Assembly (NCBI RefSeq): GCF_000495855.1
Contig: NZ_AWGF01000009.1
Location: 1 to 64,000, forward strand
DNA length: 64,000 nucleotides
Direction of reading: 5' to 3'
Source: Asticcacaulis sp. YBE204
GTDB lineage: Bacteria; Pseudomonadota; Alphaproteobacteria; Caulobacterales; Caulobacteraceae
The notes beneath the pieces are model-generated. The model was not told the origin of the DNA. It worked only from the letters and a program-made list of their open reading frames with translations, and did not search any database. Of this stretch, positions 36,215 through 44,979 are shown piece after piece. Made by a program: the position numbers and the translations under genes. Numbering within the stretch: the first letter of the stretch is position 1; every line of letters begins with the position of its first letter.

Positions 36215-36472
36215 ATGCCCAGCACCACCCTGACCATCCGCGTCAGCACCGACGTCAAGGCGCGTCTTGAGCGGCTGGCCGAGAGCACGCAGCGCACCCA
36301 ATCGTGGCTGGCCGGTGAAGCGGTGAGCGCCTATGTCGAGCGCGAACTGGCCATTGTCGAAGGCATCAGGCAAGGCATGGAAGACGCTCGTGCGGGTCGT
36401 ACGGTCAGCCATGAAGAGGCGATGGCCGAGTTACAATCCATCATCGATGCGGCGCAAACGGGCCGGGCGTAA
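36215..36472 (+). CDS. RHH (CopG/ParD-type) antitoxin
   Basis: An 85-residue antitoxin. The start MPSTTLTIRVSTDVKARLERLAESTQRTQSWLAGEAVSAYVEREL is a complete ribbon-helix-helix: beta strand TLTIRVS, then two helices. The C-terminal half (IRQGMEDARAGRTVSHEEAMAELQSII) is the acidic toxin-binding tail. It neutralises the following toxin and represses the shared promoter. The upstream in-frame start would lie inside the palindromic operator, so 36215 is preferred. Confidence 0.88.
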   Translation: MPSTTLTIRVSTDVKARLERLAESTQRTQSWLAGEAVSAYVERELAIVEGIRQGMEDARAGRTVSHEEAMAELQSIIDAAQTGRA

Positions 36473-36475
36473 GTC

Positions 36476-36775
36476 TTGGCGACGGTTCGTTGGTCGCGTG
36501 GTGCGCTTGATGATGTCAAGGTGCAGGTTACCCACATATCCGCCGATAATCCTCTGGCGGCTCAAAGGGTGCTCGACCGTTTGAACACGGCTGCTGACGC
36601 ATTGGGTCGCCGGTTAACCGGGCGTCCCGGACGGGTCACAGGCAGCTACGAGAAGTCGGTAACCGGCGTGCCCTATATCCTCTGCTATGAGGTGTGGCCG
36701 GATGACTCGGTCTATGTCCTACGTGTCATCCACACCGCCCGTGACTGGCCGTCCGGCACCTTTCCTAAATCTTGA
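36476..36775 (+). CDS. RelE/ParE-family toxin
   Basis: A 99-residue toxin starting with TTG at 36476, three bases after the antitoxin stop. VRWSRGALDDVKVQVTHISADNPLAAQRVLDRL gives the two N-terminal helices. GRPGRVTGSYEKSVTGVPYILCYEVWPDDSVYVLRVIHTARDWP gives the beta sheet with the typical ParE ending RVIHTARDWP. ParE members poison gyrase; RelE members cleave mRNA. The ending and the lack of clear RelE catalytic residues favour ParE. Its last 11 bases overlap the 3' end of the convergent GH78 gene. Confidence 0.87.
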   Translation: MATVRWSRGALDDVKVQVTHISADNPLAAQRVLDRLNTAADALGRRLTGRPGRVTGSYEKSVTGVPYILCYEVWPDDSVYVLRVIHTARDWPSGTFPKS

Positions 36776-39700
36776 ACCGGTAACTTCCCGAACCGACTTC
36801 GAAGCGCACCTTGCCGCTATCACGGCGTAAGGCTCGGATATCGGCGTGACCGGTCAGGGCCTTGCCGCCTTCGCGCCAGGCACCGTCGGGCAGGATGACT
36901 TCGGCCACGGCATTCGGCGGCACGGTCAGGTCGTAGGTTTTCAGGCCTGAGGCATTCCCCGTCACGGCCCCGGCCATCGTCCCCAGACACGACTCGTAGT
37001 TCGCCGTCACCTTGCCGACATGGGGCAGGTAGATCGGCTCGACCGTCATCTTGCGGAAGCCCGGCGCGGCGGGTGCCAGACCGGCCAGTCGCCGGTACAT
37101 GAAGCCGCACACCGCGCCATAGGCGTAGTGGTTATAGCTGTTCATGGCCAGATCGCCCGTATCCCCGTCCCAGCGCTCCCACATGGTCGTTGCCCCCTTG
37201 AGCGGCATATAGCCCCAGGACGGCTTTTCGCGCTGCTTGAGCAGGCCCGACACCTCTTCGAGATGCCCGGTGTCGGCCAGCACGTCGAGCAGATAAGGCG
37301 TGCCCAAAAAACCGGTCGACAGCTTCATGCCGCGGCCACGGATTTCCTTGGCCAGTATCTCACCGGCGGCGGCGCGGCGCTCGGCGGGCACAAGGTTGAA
37401 ATAAAGCGCCAGAATCTGCGAGGTCTGGCTGCCGTTACCGGCCTTGCCGTCCTTATCGACAAACTCTTTCGCGAAGGCCGCGCCGATCTTGGCGCGCACC
37501 TCGCGGTATTTCGCGGCCTCGGCCTCGCGGCCCGTGGCGGCGGCCATCTGGGTCATCAGGTCGGCGCAGTAGGCCCAGTAGCCGGTCGCGCACAGGATGC
37601 GCGGCGTGGTCTCGTCGTCCGGTTTGACCGCATCGACCGACAGCCAGTCGCCGAGGTCGAGGCCGCGTTCCTTGCGCCAGACATAGTCGGGATTGTACTT
37701 GAAGAGGTAATCCATCCACTTCGTCATGGCGACCCAGTTCTCATCGATCACCGCCGTGTCGCCGTAGCGCCGCCACAGGGTCCAGGGCAGGATGACGCCG
37801 GCTTCCGACCAGCCCGCCGTCGTCACTTCCGGGAAGGATTCCGGCTGCGGGCAGACGATGGGGAAGGCCCCTTCGGCGGTCTGAGAGGCGCGCACCTCAT
37901 CGAGGTAACGCCGGATGAACGGGTCGCATTCCATGTTGAAGGTGGCGGCGTCGAGGAAGACCTGAATATCGCCCATCCAGCCCATGCGCTCGTCGCGCTG
38001 CGGGCAGTCGGTCGGGACCATGAAGAAGTTCGAGCGCTGGCTCCACACGGAGTTTTGCCAGAACTTTTGGATGATCGGGTCGTCGAAGGTCATCCTGCCG
38101 GTTTCGCGGCAATAGGACGTCACGACGATGCCCTCGATATCGGCGGGCGTCGGCACACCGGGAAAGTTTTCGACCTGCACGTAGCGGAAGCCGTGATAGG
38201 TGAAACTCGGCTCAAAAGTCTCCCCGCCCGCATCGCCGCGCAGGGTGTATATGTCGCGGCACTTCGCCATGCGCAGATTGGCCTGATCGACCTCGCCGTC
38301 GGCCTTGAGGTACTCGGCAAATTTCAGCGTCACGGTGTGGCCGGACGTGCCCTTGACGTTCAGGCGTGCCCACCCGGCGAAGTTCTGACCGAAATCGATG
38401 ACGTAGATGCCGGGTTTCGGCTGGGTGATCGTGCCACGACGTTTGGAAACGGGGACGAGCAGCGGTCCGGTCTGGGCGACGATTTTGGTATGGGGGGCCT
38501 GACCCAGCCGTACGGCGGGCCAGCGCGCGGCGTTGAAGCCGGTTTTGTCCCAGCCGTCGGTCTTAAGGCGCGCGTCGAAGACCTCGCCGTCATAGATTTC
38601 CGAGGTGACGATCGGCGATTGCCCGATGCGCCAGCTGTCGTCGGTGACGATCCATTCCGACGTGCCATCGGCGTAATCGAGACGCAGTTGCGCCAGCAGA
38701 CGACGCGGGGCAGGGCCGAAGCCGTAGCGCTCCAGTCGCCACCCGAAGGCCGAGGCGTAGAAGCCGTCGCCCATCACCACGCCTAGGGCATTGTCTCCGG
38801 CACGGATCAGCTTCGTCACGTCGTAGGTCTGATAATAGATATGGTCCTTGGTGACGGAGATTTCGGGTGCCATCTTCGCGGTCGAGACCGGCTGACCGTT
38901 CAGGCGCGCCTCATAGGCCCCCAGCGCCGTGGCATAGAGGCGGGCATTGACCACCTTTTTGGCGGGGGTGAAGGCCTTGCGCAGCAGCATGGCCGGTTCC
39001 GCCGGACGCGGATCGTTCTGAGCATCGGCGCCCGATTTTTGCGCCCTGACCCAGCCGGAGGCGTCGAAATCGGCCGTCGTCCACGCTTCGGGCGGCAGGG
39101 GGCGGACCTTCCAGTTCGTGTCGCTGACCAGACGTTTTATCGTGCCGTCGGACAGGCGCAGACGGATCAGGGCGGCAAAAGCCCCGCCGTCGACCGGGAA
39201 GAAGCCGGTCGTTTCGGCCTGCACCAGCACGCAGACGCTGTTCTTGCCGGGTTTCAGTTTCGCGGGAACGGGCACCAGCGTCCCCCAGTTCGGCACCAGT
39301 TGATCCGGTGTCGGCAATTGTTCGCCATTGGCCCACACGCCCCGAATCCAGTCCTTGCCCGCGATCAGCACCTCGGACGAGGCGAGGTTGGCGGGCACAT
39401 CGAAGTCGAGGCGGAAGGCGTGCAGGCGGTTGTCGAGCGCCTTTTCCGACCATATCCATTGCAGACCGGCCTTGCGGTCACCTTCGGCCAGAGCGTCTTC
39501 GGCGACGATCCATTGCGCTTTCCAGTCGCCGGGGGCCAGCAGACCCGTCTCGAACCACGCCGGTGCCGAGGTCGCTGTGCGGCCTTTGGCGTCGCGGACC
39601 TCGACCGTCCACCAGACGCGCTGCATGGCGTTGAGCGGCTTGCCTTTGTACGGAATGTCGAAACAGGCGTCCGAGGCGATATTGCCGGAGTCCCACAGGT

Positions 39701-39953
39701 CCGCCGTCCCTGGTTTCGAACCGGCACGGAGGCGGTACCCGGCCTGCATGATCCCGCGTTCGGTGCCGGTCAGCCGCCACGACAGACGCGGTTCGCGCGC
39801 TTGCGTCCCCAGAAGGTTTTCGCTCTGCTCGGCGCGCAGATCGGTCACGCCAAGGGCTGTTTTCGCCAAGGTCTTGGACCGGGACATGGTCGGCGCGACG
39901 GTAGCGGCGAGACCGCTGGCGGCCAGAAAGTGACGGCGGTTCAGCCGGGTCAT
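36765..39953 (-). CDS. GH78 alpha-L-rhamnosidase, Tat-exported
   Basis: A 1062-residue rhamnosidase, the second GH78 in the window and longer than the one at 15897. The leader MTRLNRRHFLAASGLAATVA is twin-arginine. Domains follow the full Bac_rhamnosid order: Ig-like N-terminus (LSWRLTGTERGIMQAGYRLR), jelly-roll (ARLYATALGAYEARLNGQPV), concanavalin-like domain (PGIYVIDFGQNFAGWARLNVKG), catalytic (alpha/alpha)6 barrel with DCPQRDERMGWMGD from Asp649, then a C-terminal beta domain. It acts in the periplasm on rhamnogalacturonan oligosaccharides. It reads in the same direction as the GH28 gene, 126 bp downstream of it, and may share its promoter. Its 3' end overlaps the toxin gene. Confidence 0.92.
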   Translation of the reverse strand: MTRLNRRHFLAASGLAATVAPTMSRSKTLAKTALGVTDLRAEQSENLLGTQAREPRLSWRLTGTERGIMQAGYRLRAGSKPGTADLWDSGNIASDACFDIPYKGKPLNAMQRVWWTVEVRDAKGRTATSAPAWFETGLLAPGDWKAQWIVAEDALAEGDRKAGLQWIWSEKALDNRLHAFRLDFDVPANLASSEVLIAGKDWIRGVWANGEQLPTPDQLVPNWGTLVPVPAKLKPGKNSVCVLVQAETTGFFPVDGGAFAALIRLRLSDGTIKRLVSDTNWKVRPLPPEAWTTADFDASGWVRAQKSGADAQNDPRPAEPAMLLRKAFTPAKKVVNARLYATALGAYEARLNGQPVSTAKMAPEISVTKDHIYYQTYDVTKLIRAGDNALGVVMGDGFYASAFGWRLERYGFGPAPRRLLAQLRLDYADGTSEWIVTDDSWRIGQSPIVTSEIYDGEVFDARLKTDGWDKTGFNAARWPAVRLGQAPHTKIVAQTGPLLVPVSKRRGTITQPKPGIYVIDFGQNFAGWARLNVKGTSGHTVTLKFAEYLKADGEVDQANLRMAKCRDIYTLRGDAGGETFEPSFTYHGFRYVQVENFPGVPTPADIEGIVVTSYCRETGRMTFDDPIIQKFWQNSVWSQRSNFFMVPTDCPQRDERMGWMGDIQVFLDAATFNMECDPFIRRYLDEVRASQTAEGAFPIVCPQPESFPEVTTAGWSEAGVILPWTLWRRYGDTAVIDENWVAMTKWMDYLFKYNPDYVWRKERGLDLGDWLSVDAVKPDDETTPRILCATGYWAYCADLMTQMAAATGREAEAAKYREVRAKIGAAFAKEFVDKDGKAGNGSQTSQILALYFNLVPAERRAAAGEILAKEIRGRGMKLSTGFLGTPYLLDVLADTGHLEEVSGLLKQREKPSWGYMPLKGATTMWERWDGDTGDLAMNSYNHYAYGAVCGFMYRRLAGLAPAAPGFRKMTVEPIYLPHVGKVTANYESCLGTMAGAVTGNASGLKTYDLTVPPNAVAEVILPDGAWREGGKALTGHADIRALRRDSGKVRFEVGSGSYRFKI

Positions 39954-40079
39954 TAGAGGGTTCCTTCCTGAATCCTGCGGCCTTGGTGGACGCTTTTTAT
40001 ACCGTTATGGGTGCCACAACCGGCGCGTGACGGGAAGGGTTAATTTTCGATTTTTATTGTTTTGTTTCGATTTGTGCCG

Positions 40080-41483
40080 TCAGGTGCCGGTCCACGCCTG
40101 ACCGTTGATCGTGACCCCGGAAGCCTTGACCTGCGCGTGTTCCAGCCGATTACCCTTGGCGACGCCGCGGAAGGTACAGTTGCTGAGCGCGATCGAATCC
40201 ACCGGCAGGTCGGCATAGCCGCGCACATCCAGCGCATAAAGGCTCTTTTCGCACACCACATTGTCCATGACGATGCCGCCGACGCGGCGGGGATAGAACT
40301 TACCGTTCGCCCCTTCGCCGTAATAGAGGCTGACCTCCAGCACGCCCTCGGCCACCTGATCGACCTTCACGTCGCGAAAGACGACGTTTTCGATATAGCC
40401 GCCGCGATAGGAGTTGGTCTTCAGGCGCAGGGCGCGCAGAAGCTCCGGCCCGCCCATGTGGCAGTCGCGCACATAGACGTTGCGGATACCGCCGGACGCC
40501 TCGCTGCCCAGCGACACGCCGCCGTGGCCGTCCTTCATCTGGCAATTGCGCACGATGATGTTCTCGGAGGGGACATTGACGCGGCGGCCGTCGAAATTGC
40601 GCCCGCTCTTGATGGCGATGCAGTCGTCGCCGCAGATGAATTCGCACCCCTCGATCAACACGTCGCGGCACGATTCGGGATCGCAGCCGTCGTTGTTCGG
40701 CCCCAGACTTTCGATGCGCAGATTACGCACGATGACGTTCTGCGACAGGACCGGGTGGACGATCCACATCGGCGAGCCCTTGATGGCCACGCCCTCGATC
40801 AGGACGTTCTTGCAATTATAGGGCTGGATGAAGTTCGGGCGCAGATAATGCCCGTCGCCGAAGATGCGCCCGGCCACCGGCGTCCCTTTTTCGGCCAGGG
40901 CGTGCAGGCGGTCGAAGGCGGCCTTGCGCGGCGTCATGATGGCCGCGTCCTTGCGCGTCACCCAGTTCCACCAGTTCTGATCGCTGGCCTGACCGTCCAG
41001 CGTGCCTTCGCCGGTGATGGCGATGTCCGTCTGACCATAGGCATAGATCAGCGGCGAATAGTTCATCAGCTCTTCGCCCTCGAAGCGCGTCACGACCAGC
41101 GGATAGTCCTTCGGATCGGTCGAAAACTTCAGGGTCGCGCCCTTCGAGATGTGGAGATTCACCTTGCTTTTCAGATGGATGGGTCCGGTCGGCCAGACAC
41201 CTGCCGGGACGACGACGCGCCCGCCGCCGGACTTGGCGCAGGCGGCGATGGCCTGTGTCAGGGCGGCGGTGGTTTTCGCCTGATCGCTTTGCGACGCGCC
41301 GAAACGCGTGATGTCGAAATCGCGTTTGGCGAAGACCGGCGCCTTGATGCGTTTCAGGATGACCTCCGCCGGTGCCCAGTTATCCGCCGCCCGTGCGGGC
41401 AGGCCGATACCTGTGGTCAGCAGGGCGGCGCTGGCGCGCATCAGCCAGCCGCGACGCGACACGACGAGGGCAGGGGTGGTCAT
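40080..41483 (-). CDS. GH28 polygalacturonase, Tat-exported
   Basis: A 467-residue pectin backbone hydrolase with leader MTTPALVVSRRGWLMRASAALLTTGIG. Its right-handed beta-helix carries all GH28 signatures: NNDGCDPES at 263-271 (Asp265, the NTD motif), GDDCIAIKSG at 285-294 (Asp286 and Asp287), GHGGVS at 319-324 (His320) and RLKTN at 353-357 (the RIK motif). It hydrolyses alpha-1,4 bonds between galacturonates, or between galacturonate and rhamnose if it is of the rhamnogalacturonase or exo type. The extra N-terminal block (TLDGQASDQNWWNW) is typical of bacterial exo-acting relatives. It shares a 440-bp divergent control region with the TonB receptor at 41924. Confidence 0.93.
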   Translation of the reverse strand: MTTPALVVSRRGWLMRASAALLTTGIGLPARAADNWAPAEVILKRIKAPVFAKRDFDITRFGASQSDQAKTTAALTQAIAACAKSGGGRVVVPAGVWPTGPIHLKSKVNLHISKGATLKFSTDPKDYPLVVTRFEGEELMNYSPLIYAYGQTDIAITGEGTLDGQASDQNWWNWVTRKDAAIMTPRKAAFDRLHALAEKGTPVAGRIFGDGHYLRPNFIQPYNCKNVLIEGVAIKGSPMWIVHPVLSQNVIVRNLRIESLGPNNDGCDPESCRDVLIEGCEFICGDDCIAIKSGRNFDGRRVNVPSENIIVRNCQMKDGHGGVSLGSEASGGIRNVYVRDCHMGGPELLRALRLKTNSYRGGYIENVVFRDVKVDQVAEGVLEVSLYYGEGANGKFYPRRVGGIVMDNVVCEKSLYALDVRGYADLPVDSIALSNCTFRGVAKGNRLEHAQVKASGVTINGQAWTGT

Positions 41484-41923
41484 GGCGTAACTCCCGGTTA
41501 TGCAGCTCGAAGCTGATTTTTATAAGACCTGTTATGTTTAACGTGGGGCGCGGGCGTCGCCAAGAGGGAATGTCGCGAGGCGATTTCGCGATTGAAAAAA
41601 ATCGATAATTATTTCTCATATAAATATTTCAAAATGCCGCAGCGCAATGAAATAATTAGCCTGATGCACGAATAATACGAATTTGTATTGTTAAAAAATA
41701 CAACAAACATAACAAGTTAGTTTGGCGCGCCATGCGTTTTACATCATCGTGCGCGCGCAAACAACAAACGAAAGAAAACGAAAAAAATAGATATTGCCGG
41801 TATGGCAAATCTGAATTAGGATACCGCTAACTGACACCGGTGTCATGCGTGGTGTGAGCATAATAAAAGGGCGAGCCCATGAGCCGCCTGAGGAAACGCA
41901 ATCGACTATCAGGAGAGGGTATT
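41484..41923. other. Divergent regulatory region between GH28 and TonB receptor genes
   Basis: No gene is seen in these 440 bases. The middle (41590-41800) is AT-rich and probably holds both promoters. Two inverted copies of TGTTATGTTT lie at 41530-41539 and, on the other strand, 41705-41714; a third copy occurs upstream of the DUF5060 gene at 25102-25111. A separate perfect palindrome is listed at 41832-41845. Confidence 0.5.
41832..41845. promoter_or_regulatory. Palindromic operator TGACACCGGTGTCA
   Basis: A perfect 14-base palindrome with central CG, 78 bp upstream of the TonB receptor start. The form is that of LacI-family operators but the half-site differs from the TGTTAGC class elsewhere in the window, so a different regulator is likely. 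Confidence 0.6.
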
Positions 41924-44794
41924 ATGGTTTGTAAGTATGGGTCTCTGCGCGGGCGTCTGAAAACAGGTATTTCCATTGGGGTTCTGATGGCGGCGGGGCT
42001 GACGGCGATGACCGCTCAGGCGCAGGACGCCAAGCCCGACGCCGACGTGACCGAGGTCGTCGTCAAGGGGTACCGTTCCAGCCTGGCCAAGGCGCTCAGC
42101 ATCAAGCGCAATTCGACCGGCGTCGTCGATTCGATCATCGCCGAAGACATCGCCAAGTTTCCCGACAACAATCTGGCCGAATCGATCCAGCGCGTGCCGG
42201 GCGTCTCGATTTCGCGCGATCAGGGCGAGGGGCGCTCGATTTCCGTGCGCGGCCTTGGGCCCGACTTCACGCGCGTCCAGATCAACGGCATGGAATCTCA
42301 GGCCTCGACCGACGGTCTGGCTGGCGGGGCCAATCGCGGGCGCGGCTTCGACTTCAACGTCTTCGCCTCGGAACTGTTCAGCCGTATCGACGTCAACAAG
42401 ACCGCGCAGGCCAAGCTGCCCGAAGGCTCGCTGGGGGCCACGGTCGATCTCTATACCGGCCATCCGTTCGACTATAAGGGCTTCAAGGCGGCAGCCTCGG
42501 GTCAGGTCAGCTATAACGACCACAGCGGCAAGCAGGGCTACCGCACGGCCTTTCTGGTCTCTGACACCTTTGCCGACGACACGATCGGCGTCCTGTTCTC
42601 GGCGGCCTATTCGACCACGCCGATCGATCAGCAGACCTCGAATTCCGGCGGCTGGAACCAGGGCACGGGTGACGGCGGTTTCTGCAAGCCGACGACCGGC
42701 ACAGGTGGGCTGTGCGACGTCCCGGCGGGCGAGCTGGCGGCCTATACGGCGCTCTATAACAAGGCCAATTCGGCCACGACCTATAATCCGCGTTTCTATC
42801 GCTACGTCCACACCAAGGGCGAAGTCGAACGCATGGGCCTGACCGGCAGCATTCAGTGGCGGCCGTCGGACGCCACGACGATCACCGCCGACCTGCTCTA
42901 TTCGCAGTACGAAACGCGGCAGGACAACTACACGATGGAGCCCATCGGCTTCAGCCGTGGCGCGTCTCAGGGCGGCAAGCCGGAAACGCTGGTCCGCGCG
43001 CTGGAACTCGATGCCAACGGCACGGCGGTTTACGGCCTGTTCGACAATGTCGACATGCGCGCCGAGCACAATCTCGACGAATTCACGACCAAGTTCGCTC
43101 AGGCGACCCTGCGCGTGCAGCACGATTTCAGCGACAAGCTGCACTTCGACGGGATGATCGGCTGGTCGCAGTCGGACTTCGACAACTATCTCGATCTGGC
43201 GACCCAGATCGACCGCTTCAATGTCGACGGCTATTCCTTCGATATCCGTGGCGCGGGGCAGAACCACCCGGCGATCAATTACGGCTTCGACGTCAATAAT
43301 GCCTCCAACTGGTACTTCGGGCCGCGCGTCACGCAACCGGGCGGCACGGGCTCGACCGGGCCGGAAATCCGCCTGCGCCCGAACTATACGGACAATGCCT
43401 ATAAGCTGGTGCGCGGCGGCCTGACCTATAATCTGGGCGACGAGCTGAACCTGCACGTGGGCGCGGAATGGAAAGAATATTACTTCGAATCCGTCGCCTT
43501 CCGCTACGTGTCGGGCGAAGCCGACTGGCCGGCCTTTACCGGTAATATGGCCGATATCACGCAGTCCTTCTGCGGTCTCGACGATATCGATGTGCCGTCG
43601 CCGTCGCCGAAATGCTGGATCGTGCCGAACGTGCAGGCCTATGTCGACAAGTTCGGCATCCTGTCCGGCACGGGTCGCGCCGCCATTTCGGAAACCATCG
43701 CGGCGGCGCGTGGCGATAACCGCAGCGTGACCGAACAGGACAGCTCGATCTACGCCATGGTCGACTTCAATGTCGATATCAACGGCATGCGTCTGCGCGG
43801 CGACATGGGCGTCCGTCAGGTCCGCACCCAGCAGACCTCGCACTTCTACACCAATGTACCGACGACGGTGAACGCCTCGGGCTTCGTCTATACGACGGTC
43901 GAGCGGTCCTATGACGACTTCCTGCCGTCGATGAACTTCATCCTCGAACCCACCTCCCAGACGGCGATTCGTTTCAGCGCCGCCCGCGTCATGGTGCGCC
44001 CGCCTCTGGCCAATATCGCGGCGGCGACCTCCGTGTCGGTGGCCGGCGGGTCGCGCACGGTCACGACCGGTAACCCGAACCTGTTGCCGTACCGCGCCAA
44101 TACGCTGGATCTGTCGTTCGAATGGTATCCGAATTCGGGCTCCATCGTCTCGGCGGGCTTCTTCTACAAGGATATCAAGACCTATATCCAGAGCGTGACG
44201 CGCATCGCGCCCTATTCGACGACCGGCCTGCCCGTCAGCCTGATCGCCAATACGGGCGTGGCGGCGACCGACGACTTCTCGATCTCGAACGTCATCAATA
44301 CGCCGGGCGGGCCGCTGAAAGGCTTCGAGCTGAACTATCAGCAGCCCTTCACCTTCCTGCCGGGCAAGCTGAGCAATTTCGGCACCCTGCTCAACTACAC
44401 CTATGTCGACAGCCAGATCGATTACTTCACCTCGACGGCGGTGGGGGCGACGACGGTCAAGGCCGACCTGCTCAACCTGTCGAAAAAGGCCTATAATGCG
44501 ACCCTCTACTACGAAGACGGTCCGTTCCAGGCCCGTGTGTCGATGAACTATCGCGACGGCTATCTGCGTGCGGTGCCGGGCGGTTTCAACACCGATCTGG
44601 GAGGTATCGAGTCGGCGACCTATTACGACGCGTCGGTAAGCTACCAACTGACCAAGCGGGTGTCGATCAGCCTGGAGGCGCTCAATCTCGGTAACGAAGC
44701 CCACGTCAGCTGGGACGATTCCAAAACTCACCGTGTCGGCGATTACCGCGAAGCCGGCCGGCAATTCTATCTGGGCGTCCGGTATAATTACTAA
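41924..44794 (+). CDS. TonB-dependent receptor (oligosaccharide uptake)
   Basis: A 956-residue outer-membrane receptor. The start at 41924 has AGGAGAGG nine bases upstream; the longer frame lacks one. After the leader (VCKYGSLRGRLKTGISIGVLMAAGLTAMTAQAQ) comes TEVVVKGYRSSLAKALSIKRNS, the TonB-box-like and plug entry. NNLAESIQRVPGVSISRDQGEGRSISVRGLGPDFTRVQINGME is the plug. The remainder alternates as a 22-strand barrel and ends in an aromatic residue (FYLGVRYNY). This is the Caulobacter/Xanthomonas large-receptor type used for plant oligosaccharides. Being divergent from GH28, it probably imports oligogalacturonides. A terminator follows at 44887-44918. Confidence 0.92.
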   Translation: MVCKYGSLRGRLKTGISIGVLMAAGLTAMTAQAQDAKPDADVTEVVVKGYRSSLAKALSIKRNSTGVVDSIIAEDIAKFPDNNLAESIQRVPGVSISRDQGEGRSISVRGLGPDFTRVQINGMESQASTDGLAGGANRGRGFDFNVFASELFSRIDVNKTAQAKLPEGSLGATVDLYTGHPFDYKGFKAAASGQVSYNDHSGKQGYRTAFLVSDTFADDTIGVLFSAAYSTTPIDQQTSNSGGWNQGTGDGGFCKPTTGTGGLCDVPAGELAAYTALYNKANSATTYNPRFYRYVHTKGEVERMGLTGSIQWRPSDATTITADLLYSQYETRQDNYTMEPIGFSRGASQGGKPETLVRALELDANGTAVYGLFDNVDMRAEHNLDEFTTKFAQATLRVQHDFSDKLHFDGMIGWSQSDFDNYLDLATQIDRFNVDGYSFDIRGAGQNHPAINYGFDVNNASNWYFGPRVTQPGGTGSTGPEIRLRPNYTDNAYKLVRGGLTYNLGDELNLHVGAEWKEYYFESVAFRYVSGEADWPAFTGNMADITQSFCGLDDIDVPSPSPKCWIVPNVQAYVDKFGILSGTGRAAISETIAAARGDNRSVTEQDSSIYAMVDFNVDINGMRLRGDMGVRQVRTQQTSHFYTNVPTTVNASGFVYTTVERSYDDFLPSMNFILEPTSQTAIRFSAARVMVRPPLANIAAATSVSVAGGSRTVTTGNPNLLPYRANTLDLSFEWYPNSGSIVSAGFFYKDIKTYIQSVTRIAPYSTTGLPVSLIANTGVAATDDFSISNVINTPGGPLKGFELNYQQPFTFLPGKLSNFGTLLNYTYVDSQIDYFTSTAVGATTVKADLLNLSKKAYNATLYYEDGPFQARVSMNYRDGYLRAVPGGFNTDLGGIESATYYDASVSYQLTKRVSISLEALNLGNEAHVSWDDSKTHRVGDYREAGRQFYLGVRYNY

Positions 44795-44886
44795 GTGCCG
44801 GACTCCGTACACCTCCCGCATCGGGTCGCTTCCCTCCCTGATGCGGTTTACGACCCGACTCCCCGTTGTGACAGTCGGTAAACTTG

Positions 44887-44918
44887 GGCGCCGGTTCCCT
44901 ATGACAGGAACCGGCGCC
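44887..44918 (+). terminator. Intrinsic terminator after the TonB receptor
   Basis: Perfect 12-base arms GGCGCCGGTTCC/GGAACCGGCGCC with an eight-base loop, followed by TCTTTCGTTTT. It separates the receptor from the GH3 gene, though some read-through is possible. Confidence 0.8.
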
Positions 44919-44979
44919 TCTTTCGTTTTGACGGGAAGCAGAGCCAGTGCCAGATTGCCAAAAAAAAAGAGGAAGCACC

